NCBI RefSeq assembly: GCF_017562075.2
Contig: NC_054083.1
Coordinates: 17,802,542 to 17,866,541, forward strand
Length of the DNA stretch: 64,000 bases
DNA from: Anopheles merus
Lineage: Eukaryota > Arthropoda > Insecta > Diptera > Culicidae
Direction of reading: 5' to 3'
Shown one piece after another: positions 26,036 through 37,661 of this stretch (position 1 is its first letter; the number at the start of each line of letters is the position of its first letter). The notes beneath the pieces were generated by a model. That model saw nothing but the letters and a program-made list of their open reading frames with translations. It ran no database searches and had not been told where the DNA came from. The translations under genes were made by a program, and so were the position numbers.

Positions 26036-28250
26036 CTCCACACTGTGTTGCCTCATCAGGCCCAGTGAGGCACGTGTTACCGATGTGTTAAAGCGTTACC
26101 CCACTGGCACTGGCACTAAATTATTAAATGAATTTAAAGGTTTGTACCGAGATAGACAATGCAATTAAATTATTTAAAAAGAGCCTACAAAAAGGCACAA
26201 GTTTGGCGTGTGTTGTTAGTTCTGTTTGCTTAACATTCTAAACCTGAACATTGGGTCCACTTTTAAATTAGATTGTTTATGTGCGTATGTGCCTCGACAG
26301 CACATTCCACCGTAGCAAGGATCTTATACGAAAACCTATATGGTGCGACAGTTTTTATGTTCGCTGAACAAACACACAAACGGCCGTACTAATAATATTG
26401 CAGACTGAAACCAGATCCCGGGCCGCAAACGACTTGTGTGGCGGGCAGCAAACGTACGTGTTGTTGTTGTGCTTGGGTCTAGAATAAGCTGCCTGCCAAG
26501 AGGTTAGATGGATAGAAACGGTACGAAGGAGATTCGTCTTCTGTTTCGCCGAAACCGATCACGGGCGATACATCACTGTTCCGGTAAAACCGATCCTGTA
26601 GCAACGCTGCCAGATTTTCTCTCTGTCGGACATCAACCTGTGTCCGAAAACATGTTGGATGAATTCCACGTACGACCCAAAATCAATTGTACTAAATTTG
26701 ATATCTTACTGCCTAGGAGGTAGAACTCTAAAACTCCCACAGTGTCGAATATCACAAACACACTTCAGCAGTGTTTGTGTAGAAATTGGAAGTTAAATAA
26801 CATTACTCAACAAGCCCATCTAACGTCGCTTTTAGAATGTTAACCATACTACCATTAGTCAACTAAATGCAAATAATTCATTTTCTAAATTCTGTTTCAA
26901 TTGAGGTATTCAAATATGGTATTTATTTTTATAAATATTGCTATCAGGAAAACATATTCCATATTATATTTTTTTAGTATTATAATCTGAAATATATAAT
27001 ATAATCAACATTTTAATTGAATGGTACAATCAATACAATACGAACTCTATGTGATTAAATTGTGTGTGTAACTAGGTCAACTAGACCAGTAAAAATTCAT
27101 ATCGCCTCTAACGAGTCCAACATAAAATCGATTCCCTTCTCTTTTTTTAATCCGCTGTACATCTAGTTGAACATTCGACGTCTCGCCCGCGTTATCAAAG
27201 TCTCGCATACCGATAATCCAATTTCCTCGGAACATAAACCATCCCAGCCCGCCCAAAACCCAAAATCCACCGGCCGTTGTTTTGATAGTGACGGCTTTAA
27301 AACACTTATCGCCCTAGTACAACTCGTACAACCAGGGCACGATTGAAGTTTTTATGGTTCGCGTTAACGTGTCTGCGATAGATTTGTTAGAATCCAGACT
27401 ATCATGACGTATTCTCACGCGCTACGGGCCACCTATAACAGACGAAAACAAATTATGATGTCTCCATCCGCACCTCGTACCACCTGCAGCAAGAAAACAC
27501 TTTCCCTGGAAAGCGGAACAACGCCTTCAATGTATAGTTATTCTATCAATAGATGTAGTAGGTCTAGTAGCAAGTTGAGTCGCATAATCAAAATTTATTG
27601 CCCAGCTCATAAATTGTCACCAGGCAAAGCTAGGCTTGGCGCGAAGACAGAGGCATTGCAATATTCAGCAAACAGCAAAAAGAAAATATCTAGCCCCGTG
27701 TGCGAGCCACCGAAATATGAATAAACATAAATCTCGGTCAAATCAATAGGATCGTGCCAGAACAGTGTATGTGTGTGTATCTGCCTTGGCGCCTGATGGT
27801 TCGTAGGAAAACCACGGAAAACACGGAAAACCAACAACCAACAATCAGACCTACCTACAAAAAAACAAACATGGAAGGGAATGGGACGAGATTTAATGGA
27901 GCAAAGTTTACGAGTGGAGGAAGTCCTTTTAGAATCCTCTACCCGACCACACATAATGGCTATTCATTTGGAATTTCGTACGAATGGCGCACAAATTGCT
28001 GCCCTAGAAAGCTGGCGTAAAACGTGCGGCACCGAACTGTCTGCCCGAAAAAGCGCCTGATTGCGTATTGCGGGAAAACCATGTCCAGGGCAATAAGAAC
28101 GGGTGAGAAGACAGAAAAACATTCGTTTTCTTGTAGCTAGGGCATGATGATTAAACACCACCACGCACCACAACGCTATCTATAACGCATTTGGGGGGTC
28201 ATTTTGTTTTAATCAAGCATGTTTAAATGTTTTATTTTTCTGCTACTTAC

Positions 28251-28531
28251 CGGATGAATTCCCAAGACGTCGACAATTGCTGCGGAGTGGACGACTTCGA
28301 CAGGCTGCCGAAACTATCGTCGCGGTCTCCTGGATGACGACGGCCTGTATGCCTCCCGGAGTCTTTTCCCGTGCTGCTGCTGCTGCTTCTGCTGCTTCCA
28401 GCATTTCCAACCTCACTGTTCCCCGCCACAACACTTTCATTCTTGCGGGAAGAACTGCTTCCAGAACCACCCCCGCCAAAGAGTCGCCTCTTCAGCCGGG
28501 GCGTGATGGGAGGGTCGGGAAATAGTCCCAT
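28251..28531 (-). CDS. first coding exon of an unrecognised Ser/Gly-rich protein with a KRRLFG motif
   Basis: The ATG at 28531 follows an in-frame TAA six codons upstream, which fixes the start. The frame stays open for 93 codons to a consensus donor (CCG|GTAAGTAG) at 28251/28250, ending in phase 2. The N-terminus reads MGLFPDPPITPRLKRRLFG; residues 10-14 (TPRLK) look like a proline-directed kinase site. KRRLFG at 14-19 matches the RxL cyclin-docking type known from CDK substrates. Residues 20-80 are low-complexity Gly/Ser/Arg/Asp, and the exon ends near STSWEFI. I do not recognise the protein and found no second exon at lower coordinates. Codon-level order, strong donor and clean start argue for a real exon. 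A role in the cell cycle is only a motif-based guess, because RxL strings also occur by chance. Confidence 0.6.
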
Positions 28532-28789
28532 GCTTCGCACTACGCTTTACACTTGCCCAAATCCCCGTGATTCGGACAGCTAATATGTCAGCCAGATTGG
28601 GAACCGATAAAGGGCCACCACCACTGCGACAAGCGGATGAATGCAAACGAAGCGAAAACTGCACCATAAGCGTTTTGGAGAGGCGTACCGAAAAAAAACT
28701 CACACAAACTTTAGCCGTGCGCACGAAACCGGCATTGTACAAATTGATTGAAAGCAAGAAGATGATACGAATGAGATTTCCTCATTGAT

Positions 28790-29540
28790 AACTTCTTTTC
28801 TGTAAATTACATCCAATAATCAATGCACCACACTGCCCTGCTTGTTTACACTGATGTTTTGTATGTGTTGCGCCTGTCAATTTTGTGCCTGAGTTTTATT
28901 CGGCCGTCGATTTGTTTACATCCTACGATTGAGTGCTGAATTGAGAAATTGTGTAACGCGAATCGTGACAATTTTTTTTTCTTTTTGGAAAATATTTTTT
29001 CTAATGTTTTCCTTTTGAATTTTTGTGTGATTTGATTTTTGATTTTTGTGATTTATTTAATATTTCTTTCTTTCTTTGATATTTATTTACAGCATTTCAT
29101 GTAACTAGTAGAACGGACTATGGGATAAATCATAGGACAAAATATTAAATACAGGGGTTGTTGGATATCTTTTGATTTGAAAACTTTGTTTTTTTCTGAT
29201 AATTATGTCTAAAATGGTTCTGTTGATTCTGCATGATATGATTTTTTTAAAAGATACTTAAGGAGGGAATGTAATGCAAATAAACCAATTAAATAATAAT
29301 AAGGTATTCCGCTTGGTTTATTAAATAAATTTAATAACGTATCCTCTAAATAACAAACACTGAAAGAAAAAAATTATACTGAATAAACTGAATGAACACT
29401 GAATAAAAAATAAATTTATACCCAGTGATTTTTTTCCAAATTTCGTGCTCAATCCTCGATAAGTTAGTTATTACATCATGTGCTCCAGCTTCCAGTTATT
29501 TTTCATTCTCTTCATCGTAGCAGTATCTAGTTGTGTAGAT
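28790..29540. other. AT-rich noncoding DNA upstream of the 28.5-kb exon
   Basis: AT-rich sequence with T-runs and no open frame. It would include the promoter and leader of the minus-strand gene starting at 28531, but no TATA/initiator pair stands out. Confidence 0.5.
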
Positions 29541-29843
29541 CAGTGGTCTCCAAACTGCGGTATTCGGGCCGCTTGTGGTCCGTGGCGTTAACAGATGTGG
29601 TCCGCGAAAGAATTTGTTTTTGAAGAAGAAAAGCAAATCACTACATATTTCGTGCATTTTTTCCCACAATCAAGATGTAGTATTGAACAGGCATGTTTAC
29701 AATAAGATAAAAACATATTTTTGATTAAAAAAAAAGTTGAACAAAGTCTACAAAATGCATGTCCTCAATCGATGTGGGCTGCGGCAAATGTATTTTCAAA
29801 GGCAAGTGGTCCGCGATCCTAAAGAGGTTCGAGAGCACCGCTG
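29541..29843. mobile_element. hAT-like nonautonomous element (about 303 bp)
   Basis: The left end reads CAGTGGTCTCCAAAC and the right end, inverted, reads CAGCGGTGCTCTCGAAC. Both fit the CAGNGGTTCTCAAAC-type termini known from hAT transposons, with one indel between them. GTGGTCCG motifs recur inside near each end. No coding frame is present. I could not identify a clean 8-bp target duplication. Confidence 0.6.
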
Positions 29844-29874
29844 TAGACTATTGACCTTACTCATCTTTCACAGC

Positions 29875-29945
<71 letters not shown>

Positions 29946-29967
29946 TATAATAATAATAAAAATAATA

Positions 29968-30007
<40 letters not shown>
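29875..30007. repeat. (TAA)n trinucleotide tract
   Basis: About 130 bases of TAA repeat with a few interruptions, directly downstream of the hAT-like element. Confidence 0.95.
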
Positions 30008-30009
<2 letters not shown>

Positions 30010-30021
30010 TATTGTACTCAT

Positions 30022-30252
30022 ACAATTATTATAATAATTATAATTATAATTATAATTATAATTATAATTATAATTATAATTATAATTATAATTATAATTA
30101 TATTATAATTATAATTATAATTATAATTATAATTATAATTATAATTATAATTATAATAATTATAATTATAATTATAATTATAATTATAATTATAATTATA
30201 ATTATAATTATAATTATAATTATAATTATAATTATAATTATAATTATAATTG
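30022..30252. repeat. (AATTAT)n hexanucleotide tract
   Basis: About 230 bases of a six-base unit alternating ATAATT/AATTAT, with three slips in register. The unit is self-complementary, so any part can pair with any other and the whole tract can fold on itself. It encodes an Ile-only frame that is not a gene. Confidence 0.95.
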
Positions 30253-30434
30253 ATAATTGATGATAATAATATAAATATAAAAATAATAATTATAATGATG
30301 ATAACAATAATAACATTGACGGAACATTAATGAGATTTCACTGTACAGGAAATATAAAAGAATATATACAGGTAATACAGCCGACAAACATAAATCATAA
30401 AAACAATTCTATTAACCTCAATATTTTTGAATCA

Positions 30435-31025
30435 TTATTCACCTATCTTGAGTTAAAGGGCAGCAACCACAATTGCATGGTAGCAGGATTGGCTGCCAAC
30501 CAGTCACTCTACAGCCTGAAAAATTAGTTCACCACAAAGAACCTGTCGCGATGGACGAAACTGGGACTATATAGTACTTATACAGTACCGGTATTCACAT
30601 ACGCCTCTGAGACATGGACACTGTCCAAATCTGACGAAACCCTCTTAATCTCGTTCAAGAGGAGGATGCTCAGAAGGATAATTGGCAGAAAATAATTGGA
30701 GGTGTGGAAGGACAATGGAGGAGCCGCTATAATGACGAGCTATACGAGATGTACGGCGAACTCACCGTCGTACAGCGTATCAAGCTCGCCAGGCTCCGGT
30801 GGACTGGCCATGTTATACGCATGGAAACGGACGACTCAGCCCGTAAAGTCTTTTTAGGCCGTCCACAAGGACAGAGGAGGCATGGTATGCCCAAATTGAG
30901 GTGGCAAGATGGCGTGGAGACGTCCGCAATTAAGGCCGGGATAAAGGACTGGCAGACGAAGGTGCGAGACCGTGAGCGGTTTCGGACACTCCTGAGGCAG
31001 GCCAAGACCGCAAAGCGGTTGTAGC
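30435..31025 (+). mobile_element. 5'-truncated, decayed non-LTR retrotransposon (C-terminal end of reverse transcriptase ORF)
   Basis: The region translates to the familiar tail of LINE endonuclease/reverse-transcriptase proteins: a YASETWTLSKSDE segment, then QWRSRYNDELY, RLRWTGHVIRME, ARKVFLGRPQGQRR and PKLRWQDGVE. These are hallmark strings of the region after the catalytic domain. The copy is dead: a TAG interrupts the frame near 30525, and after IIGRK a stop and frameshift near 30693 separate the first part from the 106-codon open stretch at 30704-31024. The catalytic YADD domain and all upstream parts are absent. It sits just after the AT-rich tracts. An RTE- or I/R1-related clade is likely, but the piece is too short to say which. 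Confidence 0.85.
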
Positions 31026-31081
31026 GCCGGATAACTAAGTAAGTATATTATAAAATAACACAAGTTTAAGTTTGAACTAAT

Positions 31082-31087
31082 CTTTAT
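31082..31087 (-). promoter_or_regulatory. possible poly(A) signal for the tetraspanin gene
   Basis: AATAAA-type hexamer on the minus strand about 410 bases past the tetraspanin stop. It lies just before the retrotransposon fragment, which would otherwise be transcribed in antisense. Confidence 0.3.
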
Positions 31088-31497
31088 TATCTAGTTTTCG
31101 ATTTGTATTTGCTTACATGGAAAACATGTTCAAACCATTAAATGATACCTGTTTGAATAGAGCAACATCCTTCTACTATCATCTAACCAGCATTCAAAGC
31201 TACATTCTAAGCAGTGATAAGCGACGCATTAGTTTAAAGACTAGATTCACATACTTTTGAACTGACGTATCATTAAATAAAAGAAACTATGGTAACATTT
31301 TAAACTACTGCTGGTAACTTGTTCAAATTGCTTAGAGTTGTAGGATATTCTGATTCAAAGGCTATTTAGTAAGTGTCGTGTGTGCACATATCAGTGTTGA
31401 ACATGTTATGGATTTAGATCAAAAGACTGATTTTTACACTGTTTTTTTTTAAATTGTGAATTACTCGTTCCATCTCGCACAGTCAGACTCTGCCGGC

Positions 31498-33418
31498 TTA
31501 TGCATGGCTTCTTTTGATGGAAGATGACAGCCAGCATGCAAAGAATACTCCCAGTAATTGAAATATGGCTATTGCAAATCCAACAGCAATCAGAACTACT
31601 GCATTTTTGTGGAAATGGTCCTCTAGCTTCATCAAACATCCGTCCTATACAAAGAAAATAATTTTATTATAATTGCCAAATTCTGATCAACCATACACTG
31701 TTTCCCATATTTACCTGATAATAACGATCCATAAACAGCGGTGGGGCATTTTTACAATCATTTGTTTCGGGTTCAATCAGATCTGGCTTGCAGCACGAGG
31801 CAGGCATTGTTCGGTTCAAGTTGTCGTACCAATCCTTGGGTCCCTGAATTCCGCAGCACATCATGTTCCGGTGTACGCTGTTCCATGCCGCCATGTCAGC
31901 ATTGTTGTGCCGAGCGATCGACTTGTCCAGCTGCTTTCTCAGTGCGTCCTGTAGGTCTGCCTTGAAGGCAATCGCCGCTATTGCGACAGCGATCTCAATC
32001 AGAAATACTATGAGCAAGAAGACAGCGAACGCGTTCAGCAGCTTCGGCGACTCCTTAATCGCTCCGTAGCACCCGAGCGACGCTACCAGAAACACTAACG
32101 ATCCAACGACAATCAGTACCACTGGCGGGGCCATCAAACGGTCCTGCACAAAATGCTGATAGTCATTGACATCTACCAGTACAACGATGCCCGCGACCAG
32201 CAGGATCAGACCTGAAATCTACAAATCCCCCACACCATCGAAAAAAAGATTATTATTTAGGACATTCAGGACACGGCGTCATTAACAAAGACCCCCACGC
32301 AGTGCTCAAGGTTGTGGCGTAAGAATACAAAGTAGGAAAAACAAACAAACAGCAAAGCCTAAATTGTGATGTGTGTATAATCGACCTCAATATGGAGCGA
32401 CCGCATCGAACATCAGTAACCGTCATTTACTTCCGGTAAACGAAAATCTATCAACAGCATATCATTAATCATGCATAAGGGTTCTTGTAAGATGTACTAG
32501 CTGTATGGTCTAGCTTAGCTCACTCATAATGGTAGTTAGATGAACGCATTCATGTACTTGTTAAGCAACGGGTAAACTCCTCCAACGCCTTTACTGGCCA
32601 GGTAATATTTCATTAATAGCATTTGTTGCTGAATACATAAATAAAAGGTTGAACCTATGACCGGGACGTGTAATTGGGTTCTTATTTGTCTAGGCTTGAA
32701 GGTGGCATTTATGTGTTTGCTTAGTAATAAAATTAATAACATTAAGTGGTGTAAATGGCATATCAAAGTACATACCGGGTACTATATTCTAATAGTATTA
32801 CGGAAAATGAAAAAAAAAACAAAATCATCGGTCTTGTTATGATTCTCTGAACCTGGATTTTTTAAATAATACTGTAAGTATTTTAAAATCTTCATGTTCT
32901 ATGAAATTTTATTCCAAAAAACTTAATTCAGATTAACGATTCATATATATCAACATACTCTTTTTGAATTCTAGAAAATCAATTTGTTGCGTTCTTATTG
33001 GTCTGTATGTATGTCTGGCTGTAGATATCACAACTTGACTATATTTTCACTCGTTCCAAAACCTACTTTCTGCACTTTACGACCGTTGCATTACTCCGAA
33101 ATACCTCCATTACCCATTATGCATCAAGGACGAGCCCTTTCCCTATCATGCAATTATACAATATCACAAATTAATGGGGTCAGCCATGCGATAAACCAAC
33201 CGACTGAGCTATGATTTTGCATTACTTTTCCATTTATTTTAATTTCTACATTAAAACGATAATGCAAATGTGATTTTCCTAATGGAGCGCATAGTCCAGA
33301 GGAGCGCAAAACGACTTACCGCAAAGATAAGGTTGAACACAAACAGCAAATATTTTATGGTAGTTGTCCCACAGGAATTCATTCGTTCTCGTAAGTTATC
33401 CATTACTTTGGACTTCAT
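31498..33418 (-). CDS. CD63-like tetraspanin, complete, three exons
   Basis: Exons are 33418-33320 (33 codons), 32218-31715 (168 codons) and 31644-31498 (48 codons plus TAA). All junctions are phase 0 with good donors (GCG|GTAAGT, CAG|GTAAAT) and acceptors; the protein is 249 residues. Tetraspanins are four-pass plasma-membrane or endosomal proteins that organise partner proteins into microdomains. Four hydrophobic segments are visible at about 21-48, 66-86, 95-118 and 216-241. The large extracellular loop (about 119-214) carries the signature CCG at 154-156, CC at 175-176 and single cysteines at 188 and 204, a six-cysteine pattern. N168-R-T is an N-glycosylation sequon. C16 and C83, near membrane borders, are likely palmitoylation sites. 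The N-terminal NSCGTTTIKYLLFVFN string is typical of the CD63/Tsp42E-type group. The first intron is 1.1 kb and the second only 70 bases. The exact orthologue cannot be named from this alone. Confidence 0.95.
33170..33215 (-). mobile_element. tRNA-like fragment in the first intron of the tetraspanin gene
   Basis: The minus strand reads ATAGCTCAGTCGGTTGGT, a perfect box A/D-loop string of a eukaryotic tRNA. No complementary D-stem, T-loop (GGTTCRANYCC) or acceptor stem follows, so it is not a working tRNA gene. A tRNA pseudogene or SINE head is likely. Confidence 0.4.
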
Positions 33419-35418
33419 CTTGGTTAGTAGAACTTTATGATGGTTATGCTTTTACTATGTTTTATTACCAGGCTTGGTAAAATTGACGTTAGATCACTAG
33501 CAACAACTACACAATGTGCACTTTCTTTTACCAGCAAACAGACACACTTCAAATCTGCTTTCTATTGGATTTTTCCACACACATCTGATAATGATGCGTT
33601 TGACCCTAATGAAAGTTGGGTGTGATTTTTCCCCAGAGGTAACTCCACCGGTAAAACAACAAATCCGTTCGAGCGCTCAAACCAAACTGACCCACCAGTG
33701 ACCTGTGGTCACCAGAATATACACGATTCTTCCGTCCTATGTACTAGGCGATGCTATTATGCCCAGGATACTCGCGTGTACATGCGGTTTTACATACCAA
33801 CACCAACGCAAGGCACCATTGCTAGGGTGAATCGCGTGTGCCACTTTCGGCCCTTCTAATTGAACGCACGCAAACATAAACCCTCTGGTGTAAGCATGGG
33901 TGGCCTGCGATACCAACACAACTGTGTCCGGTTTGGGTCATTACAGGAGGTCCTTATGTAAAAACCCCTAGCTGGACCTAATGCTTTGGAAAATCCGCTG
34001 GTCAGCCAGTGACGAATGAGTTTAAATTTGGGGTCAAAGAACAAACCTATGCTGCAGTCGCTAGTCAACCATCGCGGTTTCGCTGCCTTTTACTGCCCTC
34101 ACCAACTACCACATGCGCGAACTGATGGCATCCACGGAAGGAATAATTACCACGTCATCTTTAGTGTTTTTATTCTTCAAACACACTTTTCCATGCGAGT
34201 GAACTTCAAAGTCAACGTCGCTCAAAATACTAAGCAGACACAATTCCAGTAGCTTTCCAGACACATAAATTTGTTCCTGAGGCGATTCCCGCTGACATTG
34301 ACTTATTTCTGATTTTTTGTAACGCGAGCCAATTTCTACCCAGCTGGTGCTATTAGGGGGGACATTTTTTAAAAAGGATTTTGCTTTTCCATACCGGCAA
34401 ATGCTCATGAACGCGTTCGAGGTCAAGTGTGTTCACCTTTGTCAAATCGTGAGATTGATCGGAAAAGAGTAAGATTTGTCATCCTACCATGCTTTTCAAA
34501 GCGTGCCCGAACCGTGCAGTAATGATCTGAATAGTAATTTTTCTTTTTCAAGCATAATGCTTTGTTAGTTCTTCAGCCCTTGAATTTAATGAGGGAGAAA
34601 GTGAAAAACGAAATTTCATCATTAACTTAAGCCATCAGTGCGAACACGAGGGCTTGAGGGGCTTGAGGGTTAACGAGCAGAATTTTCATTATCACACATT
34701 CATTATCAACGGTTCAAGGACAACAATATTTAAATTGACGCTTAATGTCTCTTTAAACCTGTCTGGACTGGTGGCAAAGGTTTAGAATATCAGTCTACAC
34801 CATAACAAAAAACATATTTGAAAAAAAAGAAGGATTTCCGATAAGAATACTAATTCATTAAAAATTGAAACTTATAAATTAATGATTAACAGCTGTTTGC
34901 TCTAGATTTTTGTAGCATTTAACTTGTATAACATTGTAACATTAGAAGATCTCACATACGGTACAGTCGATGAATTATATCTTTCACTTGCGAAAAAGCT
35001 TCCCTTCCTAAAAGAGTATGAATGAAAAAAAGAATGTATAAACCAGAATGTAAATTGAAGATAGTTGTAATGTTGCACATTGTTGAAGGTATAAAGATTT
35101 TTTTCTTTATATCCAATTCTTTACATGCACCAAAATGTAAGAAAATCAGGCTATATATTTTAATTTAGAACCAAGATGAGTAAAAGCTCGTCAAGCGACT
35201 TTCTATGGTTTTCGAAGCGCTTTTTTGTCAACTGTATTTGTAATTGTATATGTATTGCTTTAAATTTGAAATGTTTCAAAACTATTAAAACAAACTCTAA
35301 ATGGTATACAGATTCCCTTCCAAGTTATTCATAAAGCGATCATAACGAAATCATATCGATCAAACGATCCATGGCCATGAAAGCCTTTTATTATCTTTTA
35401 TATATATTTTTTTATTAT
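33419..35418. other. noncoding DNA upstream of the tetraspanin gene
   Basis: It contains the presumed promoter of the tetraspanin gene, though no clear TATA or initiator was found. A GC-richer block at 33.6-34.2 kb has short overlapping open frames without coding features. The rest is AT-rich. Confidence 0.5.
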
Positions 35419-35614
35419 GGGGCGGTCCCGTGGTACAATCGTCAATTCGAAAGACTAAATAACATGTCCGTCATGGGTTCAAACCTAGAGTGGACCGTCA
35501 CCCCGTAGCAAGGATTGATTACCCACCTGCGTGATAATGAAAGAAGTCTCGAAAGCCTGTAAGGGCCGACATGTCCGCGTAGGATGTTACGCCAAATAGA
35601 AAAGGAAGAATAAA
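35419..35614 (+). mobile_element. tRNA-derived SINE, most complete copy in the window
   Basis: Starts GGGCGGTCCCGTGGTACAAT (box A-like TGGTACAATCGT), with box B GGGTTCAAACC 56 bases later. The body contains GAAGTCTCGAAAGCCTGTA and GATGTTACGCCAA before an A-rich end. Two body motifs are shared exactly or nearly so with the minus-strand fragment at 11181-11335, which establishes a family. RNA polymerase III boxes plus a LINE-like 3' tail are the standard SINE design. Confidence 0.8.
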
Positions 35615-36049
35615 GTTATGGACACTCTTTTTTCCATTTCATCAACATTACAGGGGTAGAAAATAGAAAGGTTAGATATGAATAATATTTACATGATTTG
35701 AGTAGATACAACACTTGTTTGCATATTTTCTGCATTTTTCTATATTCTATTTCTATATATGCTATTTTACACAATTAATATTGGAAAATAGACAAATATT
35801 TAAATTTAAATTAACTTAATATTTAAAAACTTAGTTATAAAATATGTGCACAACACCAGCGATGGCTACAGAGAAATGTTTACTATGTTTACAGAGATAT
35901 TTAAAAACAGATATGACGAAAAACTCATAAAGCCAACTATAAATAAATAAATATATAAATCAATACATACATAAATCATTTTAAAAATGTTGAAAAAGGT
36001 ATATTTATACATTAATTAATTGAATGAAGTAATTAAAAAGATTTTTTAC

Positions 36050-36186
36050 ATAATAAATAAATAAATGATTAAAAAAATAAATAAATAAATAAATACATAC
36101 ATACATAAATAAATAATAAATGAACAAACAAATAAATAAATAAATAAATAAATAAACAAATAAACAAATACATAATTAAATAATAA
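36050..36186. repeat. (AAAT)n tetranucleotide tract
   Basis: AAAT units with AAAC and ACAT variants over about 135 bases. Confidence 0.9.
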
Positions 36187-37107
36187 AAGGGGCATAAAAA
36201 TGTATTTAAAAAATACAGAATTGAACAATAATCGTAAAGATCTTGATTAGATGTATAACAAAATAATTTCTGACTAAATTCGATTCCTTATTTAGATAAA
36301 GAATGGATACATATGAGAGTTATTTTAGGGCATTCCTGGAAGATTGAGAGAGTTTTTATTTTTTGAGAGGTTTCTTGTCAGGTTTTGGCCTCCCAAGTTT
36401 TACTGTATTCTAAACATGCTGAAGCCACAAACACTTATTATTATTGTTAATATTATTATTATTATTTTATTTCTCGTAAGGAACGGCATAGTTGGACCTA
36501 TCTCCACAAATGATAATTAACAAGATAACAATGTACGAGAGAGTCGTTGTAAATTGATACATCAATTACAATATGAATTATCTTTGCGAGAACCGAAATG
36601 AGATAACAGCACATACAAAAGGTAACTAAAGTCATCAAACCATATTTCCAGTGTTCCAGAGTCATCAAAGAAGAAAATAATTCACATGTTGGACAAAGTT
36701 TAACCAATTTGAGTGATATCTTCATTTCACATATTTATGTCATCATACCACAATTTAAAGTAACTGTTTGTTTTATTATGCGACTCTCTTTGAAGGTCAG
36801 TTGTTATACTGTTCTTGGCAGCCACAATGAAACCGACACAACCGATCGAACAAACCGAATACCATTTATCTGATTCTGGCCAGACGATTGTCCATTAAGT
36901 TCCCAGCAGCCATCTCGTTTTCTGGCCCAGACGTAAAGCGGATATCCTACACGGCATAATGTACACACAGGACCACTTCCCCGCAGACACAGTTGCACAG
37001 GAAAGCAGAATGAACCGCAGACGAAACCATACGCCGGACGCTGGAATGTTAGCTTCCACAAACAATAAAAACTTTAGCTTTTGCCCCTGCCGGAACGGCG
37101 GGACAAC

Positions 37108-37113
37108 TTTATT
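37108..37113 (-). promoter_or_regulatory. possible poly(A) signal for the long SOD transcript
   Basis: AATAAA on the minus strand about 550 bases past the stop codon of the membrane-anchored isoform. Confidence 0.35.
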
Positions 37114-37661
37114 TACACAAAAAACATATTTAAACAACGAACGAAACAAAAATAACAGACTCATAGCGAAGGTGTGCTGCGAACGGAAGTGGTCTGGTTG
37201 GGAAGTTGTCAATGGGTTCGCTAGGCGGGCGCAAAAAAAAAACGAGCTTTCACGCAAACAAGTGCTTACGGGGTGTTCTTCTAGAAAAGGAAGCGCGAGG
37301 TTCCTTTTCACCAGTGAGCTTTTCCTAGAATCCTGCCCCCTTGTGGTCAAGAGGTTGCTATGTACAGGCTAGGGTTTCTATTGTTAGTTCTCTTACATAT
37401 CATGTAGCACAACGTAACACATAGCAAACAAATCGAAAGGCAAAAAAAGCATTTTTCTTTGTCAAACTCCTTCAGCTTCTAGCACGGATGTCGTGGTAGC
37501 AGTTCGATGAACCCGTACGCTTGGATCGCTTGGTAGCTGCGTTGTGCTACGCACTATGGTAGATTATCTTTGCAAAAAAAAACACTACTTAATTATACCT
37601 TTTGCTTCTTACCCGCGTCAGTATAAAAAAACGTTAATGCGTAGTGGAGCTTTACTCTGCT

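Larger units (their letters stand above)
15311..28250. other. long noncoding region, possibly intron of the gene starting at 28.5 kb
   Basis: Thirteen kilobases without a supportable exon on either strand. Composition alternates between AT-rich blocks (16.6-17.5, 19.5-20.5, 22.5-22.8, 26.7-27.2 kb) and GC-rich blocks (17.5-19.4, 20.7-22.4, 23.8-25.6 kb). Because the coding exon at 28251-28531 has a donor pointing this way, at least part of this region should be its first intron. That is inference: no downstream exon was found. Confidence 0.4.
35615..37661. other. AT-rich noncoding DNA downstream of the SOD gene
   Basis: Mostly AT-rich with a tetranucleotide tract (36050-36186). The part nearest the SOD stop (about 37100-37661) is GC-richer and is probably 3' untranslated sequence. 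Plus-strand and minus-strand open frames of 137 and 151 codons at 36.9-37.4 kb lie in that stretch and show no family features. Confidence 0.5.

Noticed and set aside
30006..30260. 84-codon Tyr-Asn/Ile frame
   Set aside because: Pure product of the AATTAT tract.
36895..37372. Open frames of 137 (plus) and 151 (minus) codons
   Set aside because: They lie in the probable 3' untranslated region of the long SOD transcript and show no coding features.
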